Positions 59,678 through 64,000 of a stretch of DNA of 64,000 nucleotides are shown here, piece by piece. The stretch is from CAYUVH01 sp964448135 (GTDB lineage: Bacteria > Verrucomicrobiota > Verrucomicrobiia > Limisphaerales > UBA8199), in NCBI GenBank assembly GCA_964448135.1, contig CAYUVH010000039.1, positions 306,414 through 370,413 on the forward strand. The letters run 5' to 3'. The notes beneath the pieces were generated by a model. It ran no database searches. It had not been told where the DNA came from and worked only from the letters and a program-made list of their open reading frames with translations. A program made the position numbers and the translations under genes. Numbering within the stretch: the stretch's first letter is position 1; every line of letters begins with the position of its first letter.

Positions 59678-59692
59678 TGGCCCGAAACTAGC
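59678..59692 (+). promoter_or_regulatory. Weak sigma-54-like promoter before pilM
   Basis: TGGCCC-GAAAC-TAGC keeps the GG/GC spacing of the sigma-54 consensus, with two mismatches. It lies 25 bp before the pilM ATG, directly after the previous stop. Confidence 0.3.
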
Positions 59693-59717
59693 TGTTCCCC
59701 AACTCAGGACCGAAACT

Positions 59718-60800
59718 ATGACAATGCTACTGCCTTTTTTAACGGGTGGCGGGAAGGTCAAACGCGATCAAATGTTCGCGGTGGACCTGGGTGGTCGTAC
59801 CACCAAGGCTGTTCACCTGCAGCGCCGCGGCCAGGGTTACACCCTGCGTTCGTTCATCGTCGCCGACGCGCCCATCTTTGAGAAGAACATCTCTGCCGAC
59901 CTGCTTTGCGAACATCTCAAGACCCTGACCCAGGGCCTTCCCGAGCGTCCGAAATGGATCACCCTCACCACCAATGTGAACGACGCAGTGGTGCGCACGG
60001 TTGAAATGCCGAAGATCCCCAAGGACGAGATTCGTAATGTCCTGAAACATAATTCGCGCACCTACCTGCAGCAGGAGCTTACCGGCTACACTTTCGATTG
60101 CCACGTGATCACCGCCTATCAGCAGGCCCACTCTTCGGACCCCGCCCAATCGCCTGGCTCGCTCCAGAAACAGCGTGTCCTCGCCGCGGGTGCCAAGCAG
60201 CAGTTGATCGACGATTTTGTCGACGGCGCCCGCAAGGCGGGCTTCACGCCCGACCACATTGTCCCCGGCCTGCTGGGCCCCATCAACGCTTTTGAGCTGG
60301 CGATGCCGGAGGTTTTCAAGAAGGAAAACGTGGCGCTCATCGACCTGGGATTCAGGAATTCCTCGATCTCGATCCTCCAGCGCGGCGAATTGGTTTTGAG
60401 CCGCGTGGTAAGCATCGGCGGCGATCGCCTGACTTCGTCCCTGAGCGAGGTGATGAAAATCAGCTACGCGGAAGCCGAAGGGATAAAGATCGGCATGCCC
60501 GCTGAAGTGCTGTCGAACCTCGAGCCCATGCTGACGCCGCTGGGGCGCGAGTTGCGGGCCTCCATCGATTTCTTTGAGCACCAGCAGGATCGCCCGGTGA
60601 GCCATGTGTACGTGAGCGGCGCCGCGGCCCGCTCTGAAGCCATTCTCCAGGCGCTCCAGGTCGAGTTAATGCATGAGTGCAAGACTTGGAATCCCGTGCC
60701 CGTGCTCCATCTCGAGCTGCCGGCGCAGCAAACCGCCGAGATCGAACAAATGGGCCCGCAGCTCATCGGGGCTGTCGGGGCCGCGCTCACCGCTCTCTAA
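59718..60800 (+). CDS. pilM: Type IV pilus assembly protein PilM
   Basis: Actin-like cytoplasmic ATPase that binds the N-terminus of PilN and organises the inner membrane platform. 360 residues. The nucleotide motifs are FAVDLGGRTTKAVHLQRRG and VALIDLGFRNSSISILQRGE, with SHVYVSGAAARSEAIL as the adenosine motif. PEMPKIPKDEIRNVLK-like and QELTGYTFDCHVI segments fit the PilM family. It heads the order pilM-pilN-pilO-pilP-pilQ seen in many bacteria. Confidence 0.92.
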   Translation: MTMLLPFLTGGGKVKRDQMFAVDLGGRTTKAVHLQRRGQGYTLRSFIVADAPIFEKNISADLLCEHLKTLTQGLPERPKWITLTTNVNDAVVRTVEMPKIPKDEIRNVLKHNSRTYLQQELTGYTFDCHVITAYQQAHSSDPAQSPGSLQKQRVLAAGAKQQLIDDFVDGARKAGFTPDHIVPGLLGPINAFELAMPEVFKKENVALIDLGFRNSSISILQRGELVLSRVVSIGGDRLTSSLSEVMKISYAEAEGIKIGMPAEVLSNLEPMLTPLGRELRASIDFFEHQQDRPVSHVYVSGAAARSEAILQALQVELMHECKTWNPVPVLHLELPAQQTAEIEQMGPQLIGAVGAALTAL

Positions 60801-60824
60801 ACCCCAACCTACCCTGCCCAACCT

Positions 60825-61469
60825 ATGCCCATTCGAATCAATCTACTGGCGGAAGCCCAGGCCGCGGAAGAGTTGCGGCGCAAGGATCCCGTAAAGCGCG
60901 CGCTCCTGGCCGGTGCCTTTCTGGTGCTGTTGATGCTGCTATGGAGCAGCTACCTCCAATGCCGCGCCATGCTGATCAAGAGCCGGGTCGGCGGCCTCGA
61001 AGTCCAGATCGCCACCCAGGGCAAAAACTACCGGCAGGTGCTCGACAACCAGAAGACCTGTGTTGAAACCATTCAGAAACTGGCTGCCCTCCACCGCCTG
61101 AGCACCAACCGCTTTCTCTATGGCAACCTGCTCGATGCCTTCCAACACTTGACCGTGGATGACGTAAAGCTCACCCGCTTGAAAGTGGACCAGAACTTCA
61201 GCTTCGTCGCCGGTTCCAAGTTCAAGCCGGACGCGGACATTGAAAAGACCACCTTGAATATCGAGGGCAGCGACTCCTCGAAGAACCCTGGCGATCAGGT
61301 GAAGAAATTTACCGCTGCAATCGCTGACAATTCGTTTTTCCGCGGCAAACTTGCCAAAACCAATGCGATCGCGTTGCGCAACCTTTCCGCCATCCAGGTC
61401 TCGCCGGAGGGCGGAAAAAATTGCGTGGTATTCAACCTCGATTGCCGCTACCCGGAGATTGCCCGATGA
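60825..61469 (+). CDS. pilN: Type IV pilus assembly protein PilN
   Basis: 214 residues. The first residues PIRINLLAEAQAAEELRRKD contain the INLL motif that docks into PilM. One transmembrane helix lies at about 27-45, followed by a coiled coil (KSRVGGLEVQIATQGKNYRQ) and a periplasmic ferredoxin-like domain that pairs with PilO. The stop overlaps the pilO start. Confidence 0.9.
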   Translation: MPIRINLLAEAQAAEELRRKDPVKRALLAGAFLVLLMLLWSSYLQCRAMLIKSRVGGLEVQIATQGKNYRQVLDNQKTCVETIQKLAALHRLSTNRFLYGNLLDAFQHLTVDDVKLTRLKVDQNFSFVAGSKFKPDADIEKTTLNIEGSDSSKNPGDQVKKFTAAIADNSFFRGKLAKTNAIALRNLSAIQVSPEGGKNCVVFNLDCRYPEIAR

Positions 61470-62053
61470 TGCTCGCCAAAATACCCAAAAACAAACGCCA
61501 GCCGCTTATCCTCACCGTGATCGGTACCGTGGCGGTCCTCGGCCTGATGGGCTACTTCCTCATCGGCGCCCAATTGAAGAACCTGGATAAGCTGGGCCAG
61601 AAACAAGCCGAAACCCAGCTGCAACTCGATCAGATGCATAATGCCGTGAAGCATGCCGACCAGATTGAAAAGGACCTGGTCGAAGTGAAATCCCGGTTGA
61701 ACAAGGCCGAAGCCGACATGGCTTCGGGCGATCTTTACGCCTGGTTCGTGGAAACCTTCCGGAATTTCAAATCCAACTATAAAGTGGAGATTCCCGCTTT
61801 CACCCCGGTCGCCCCCGCCACCGACGTGAACCTGCTCCCCAAATTCCCTTACAAGCAGGCCACCATGGCGCTGTCGGGTTCGGCCTACTATCACGACCTG
61901 GGGCAGTTCATCGCGGATCTCGAAAACCGTTTCCCTTATATGCGGGTTGTTAATTTGTCCATGGAACCGGCGGGCGTCACCAGCGCTGCGGACAAGGAGA
62001 AACTCGTGTTCCGCATGGATGTGATCTCCCTGGTTAAACCCAACCCGTCGTAG
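61466..62053 (+). CDS. pilO: Type IV pilus assembly protein PilO
   Basis: 195 residues from ATG 61466 (overlapping the pilN stop; ATG 61469 directly follows). A short cytoplasmic head, a transmembrane helix (LILTVIGTVAVLGLMGYFLI), a coiled coil (LDQMHNAVKHADQIEKDLVE) and a PilO-type ferredoxin fold with SGSAYYHDLGQFIADLENRF and YMRVVNLSMEP. It forms the periplasmic heterodimer with PilN that aligns the platform with the secretin. Confidence 0.9.
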   Translation: MMLAKIPKNKRQPLILTVIGTVAVLGLMGYFLIGAQLKNLDKLGQKQAETQLQLDQMHNAVKHADQIEKDLVEVKSRLNKAEADMASGDLYAWFVETFRNFKSNYKVEIPAFTPVAPATDVNLLPKFPYKQATMALSGSAYYHDLGQFIADLENRFPYMRVVNLSMEPAGVTSAADKEKLVFRMDVISLVKPNPS

Positions 62054-62068
62054 ACACTTTTTGCCCAT

Positions 62069-62587
62069 ATGAAAACTCAATTCCGAGCCTTGGTAAATGT
62101 GAGTCTGCGCGCCTGCGTTCTGGCGCTTGCCTTGGGCACCTGGAGTGTTATCGCCGCCGACGCCGCCAAAACCAAGCCGGCCACCAAAGCTCCGGCTCCA
62201 ACGCCCCAGACCACCGTGGCAACCTCCAATGCAATTCCCGCCGAATTGCCGGTACCGCAGTCGGTCTTTGGCAATCCGACCAAAGTCGCTGACGGCCGGG
62301 ACCCGTTTTATCCACATTCGCTGCGGCCTTACCACCTGCCGGCCGCGCCGAGCATGCCCAATGCTCCAGCGCCGGTCGCCATCGATCTGCAATTGAAAGG
62401 CATCTCCAACGTCAACGGACTCAAGCTCGCGGTCATCAACAACGCCACCTTGAAAGAGGGCGAAGACGGTGACGTGGTCACCGCCGCCGGCAAGGTGCGC
62501 GTGAGCTGCATCGAAATCAAAGTCGATACCGCCCTCGTCCAGGTCGGCACCGAACGCCGCCTTTTGAAATTACGGACGGGAGCCTGA
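62069..62587 (+). CDS. pilP: PilP-like pilotin/linker protein
   Basis: 172 residues. A signal peptide (about 1-30, CVLALALGTWSVIAADA), a Pro/Ala/Thr linker, then the PilP/GspC-type HR domain: DLQLKGISNVNGLKLAVINN, GEDGDVVTAAGKVRVSCIEI and VQVGTERRLLKLR. No lipobox cysteine is present, unlike Pseudomonas PilP. It should connect PilNO to the PilQ secretin. A strong terminator follows 27 bp after its stop. Confidence 0.8.
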   Translation: MKTQFRALVNVSLRACVLALALGTWSVIAADAAKTKPATKAPAPTPQTTVATSNAIPAELPVPQSVFGNPTKVADGRDPFYPHSLRPYHLPAAPSMPNAPAPVAIDLQLKGISNVNGLKLAVINNATLKEGEDGDVVTAAGKVRVSCIEIKVDTALVQVGTERRLLKLRTGA

Positions 62588-62614
62588 GCTCCCCTGCTCT
62601 TCGTTTCCGCTTTC

Positions 62615-62648
62615 AGCGCGTGAAGCACACTGCTTCACGCGCTTTTTG
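62615..62648 (+). terminator. Intrinsic terminator between pilP and pilQ
   Basis: A perfect 13-bp stem (AGCGCGTGAAGCA / TGCTTCACGCGCT), a 3-nt loop and a TTTTGTTTTTG tail on the plus strand. Confidence 0.93.
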
Positions 62649-62781
62649 TTTTTGTTTCGTGCCGAATCGGATTCCACAAAATCATACGGCCCCAACCCGC
62701 CCTTGTCCTGATGATAGACAAGCCACCGCCAAACTGGCTCATTTCGACGGCTTTTTGGCCCATTCCCCGCTTTTAGACCGC

Positions 62782-62798
62782 TTGGCACCGCCATTGCT
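62782..62798 (+). promoter_or_regulatory. Sigma-54 (RpoN) promoter of pilQ
   Basis: TTGGCAC-CGCCA-TTGCT matches the sigma-54 consensus TGGCAC-N5-TTGC at every fixed position. It lies 66 bp upstream of the pilQ ATG and downstream of a strong terminator. The predicted start is near 62809. Confidence 0.65.
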
Positions 62799-62863
62799 TA
62801 AATAGCGTCGTGAAATACAGCACGCGCATAGCGTCGAGTCACCGCCAGAATCAATTGAAAATC

Positions 62864-64000
62864 ATGAAAGCAAATCGCCGCATCTCCAAATTCCTTGGAT
62901 GCATCGCCAGCCTCGGCCTCGCCGTGGTCTGTTCCTCCGCTCTCGCCGACGACGCACCGGCACAACCGGCCGCCGCCACCGCGCAACCCGCCGCGGAAGC
63001 CCCGGCGCAACCGGCCGCCGAAGCTGCAGTCCAACCCGCCGCCACCGTGGCGCAAGCCAATACCGACACCGCCCCGGCCCAGCCAGCGGCGCCGGTTGCC
63101 GCCCAGCCCGAAGCAGCCGCCCCGGCCACCCCTGCTGAACCCGCCGCGGCACCCGCGCCGGCGCCCACGCCGGCGACGACCATCACTCCCGCCCAGCCCG
63201 GCGGAAACATCACCTTGATTGTGTTGGATGACGTACCGCTGACCGACGCGATCAAGAACCTCGCGCGTCAGGCTGGACTCAATTACATGCTGGATCCTCG
63301 CATCACCTACGGCCAACCGGACGGCCAGGGGCGCACATCCGCCCAACCTTCCGTCTCCATTCGTTGGGAAAATGTGACGGCCGAACAGGCGCTGCTCGCT
63401 TTGCTGAATAATTACAACCTCCAGATCATCGAAGACGCCAAGAGCAAGATCGCCCGCATTACCCTCCGGGATCCAGCGGCTCCTCCCCCGCTTATCACCA
63501 AGATATTCCAGCTCAAGTACGCCAGCCCCTCCAACATCGTTACGTCCGTGCAAAATTCTTTTTCGGACAAACGCAGCAAAGTGGTGCCGGATATTCGCAC
63601 CAGCCAGTTGGTCATCCTCGCCACCGAAACGGAACTGACGTCGGTGGATGAATTGATCAGCCGCCTGGACACTCCGACCAAGCAGGTCCTCATCGAAGCG
63701 CGCCTGCTCGAAACTTCGATGAACCCCAAGACCGTCAAAGGTATTGACTGGTCCGGCACCCTCGCCGCCCAGCGCGTGACCTTCGGCAACGGGAAAACCA
63801 CGGGCACGGATGTGCGCACGACCGGAAGCACCTACGGCAATGCCAGTGGAAATAATTACGGCAGCCAACCAGTACCGCCCTATGTGGGCAACACGGGCCC
63901 GGTGCCCACCACCCCCGCCCCTGGGACCACCACTACGTCCAGCGGCCGAACCGGCGCCGGCACTGCGCTGCAAACTTTGAACACCATCCTCGGCGGACCG
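62864..64000 (+). CDS. pilQ: Type IV pilus secretin PilQ, 3' end outside window
   Basis: Outer membrane secretin through which the fibre exits. 379 codons are visible, open to the window end. Signal peptide (about 1-28, CIASLGLAVVCSSALAD), an Ala/Pro/Gln-rich linker of about 90 residues, an STN/N0-like domain (NITLIVLDDVPLTDAIKNLA, GLNYMLDPRI), an N1 domain (KIFQLKYASPSNIVTSVQNS, VILATETELTSVDELISRLD), then the secretin core entry QVLIEARLLETSMNPKTVKG. A Gly/Thr/Ser-rich insertion follows. It has its own apparent sigma-54 promoter. Confidence 0.92.
   Translation, partial: MKANRRISKFLGCIASLGLAVVCSSALADDAPAQPAAATAQPAAEAPAQPAAEAAVQPAATVAQANTDTAPAQPAAPVAAQPEAAAPATPAEPAAAPAPAPTPATTITPAQPGGNITLIVLDDVPLTDAIKNLARQAGLNYMLDPRITYGQPDGQGRTSAQPSVSIRWENVTAEQALLALLNNYNLQIIEDAKSKIARITLRDPAAPPPLITKIFQLKYASPSNIVTSVQNSFSDKRSKVVPDIRTSQLVILATETELTSVDELISRLDTPTKQVLIEARLLETSMNPKTVKGIDWSGTLAAQRVTFGNGKTTGTDVRTTGSTYGNASGNNYGSQPVPPYVGNTGPVPTTPAPGTTTTSSGRTGAGTALQTLNTILGGP

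Noticed and set aside
62798..63973. 391-codon antisense frame in pilQ rich in Gly
   Set aside because: It mirrors the Ala/Pro linker and secretin codons; pilQ is clearly the real gene.
1..64000. Insertion sequences, prophage or integrative element
   Set aside because: No transposase, integrase or phage structural motifs were seen in any frame.

Overview
The window looks like chromosomal DNA of a Verrucomicrobiota bacterium, probably from the Pedosphaera/Limisphaerales side of the phylum. This is inferred from gene style and was not tested by any search. Pointers are high G+C, Tat-exported sugar enzymes and oxidoreductases, a TlpA-DUF3738 fusion, an autotransporter-strand surface protein, many pseudopilin-like proteins, and intergenic ATTCGTCATTCG repeats. 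No transposase, integrase, phage gene, rRNA or CRISPR array was seen, so this is core chromosome with repeat-rich intergenic gaps.

0-12 kb: a 5'-truncated ftsK followed by a RodZ-like gene, the convergent rimO-pgsA pair, a Tat-exported Gfo/Idh/MocA oxidoreductase, a peroxiredoxin with its own promoter and terminator, then a lipoprotein-resB-ccsA block for cytochrome c maturation. 12-18 kb: an OsmC-like protein lacking one redox cysteine, a LysR gene broken by one stop codon, a fatty acid desaturase, a NERD protein and a TlpA-DUF3738 protein. 18-30 kb: batD-batE, tlyA-nadK, a LacI regulator, a pseudopilin-like gene, and a minus-strand run of an RsmB-like methyltransferase, a MetE-like protein, a nucleotidyltransferase and aconitase.

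30-41 kb: PagL-like lipid A deacylase, a BON-domain lipoprotein, a secreted trypsin-like protease, an MGDG-synthase-like glycosyltransferase, a GH36 enzyme, a small stand-alone transcription unit (promoter, 35-codon frame, terminator), a B12-binding radical SAM protein with a STAS-like tail, tRNA-Asp and a GIY-YIG gene. 41-45 kb: a tight minus-strand series of small proteins, some resembling orphan immunity genes, with a frameshifted MazG gene, a CYTH protein and a VOC protein. 45-54 kb: scpA-scpB, pheA, ilvA with a candidate leader-peptide attenuator, kdsD, an esterase and a LysR regulator.

54.5-64 kb: a surface protein, then a type IV pilus/type II secretion-like locus: three pilin-like proteins, an Ala/Gln-rich protein, pilM, pilN, pilO, a pilP-like gene and a truncated pilQ. 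A strong terminator separates pilP from pilQ, and pilQ is preceded by a textbook sigma-54 promoter sequence. Weaker look-alikes sit before the pilin genes and pilM.

The most unusual material is non-coding: two homologous intergenic arrays of A-tracts spaced by about one helical turn, 10-bp tandem arrays near 45.3-45.5 kb, a five-copy GCCGCGCCG/GAAGGCGG element sometimes joined to a hairpin of unrelated sequence, the ilvA attenuator, and the small transcription unit at 37.5 kb.
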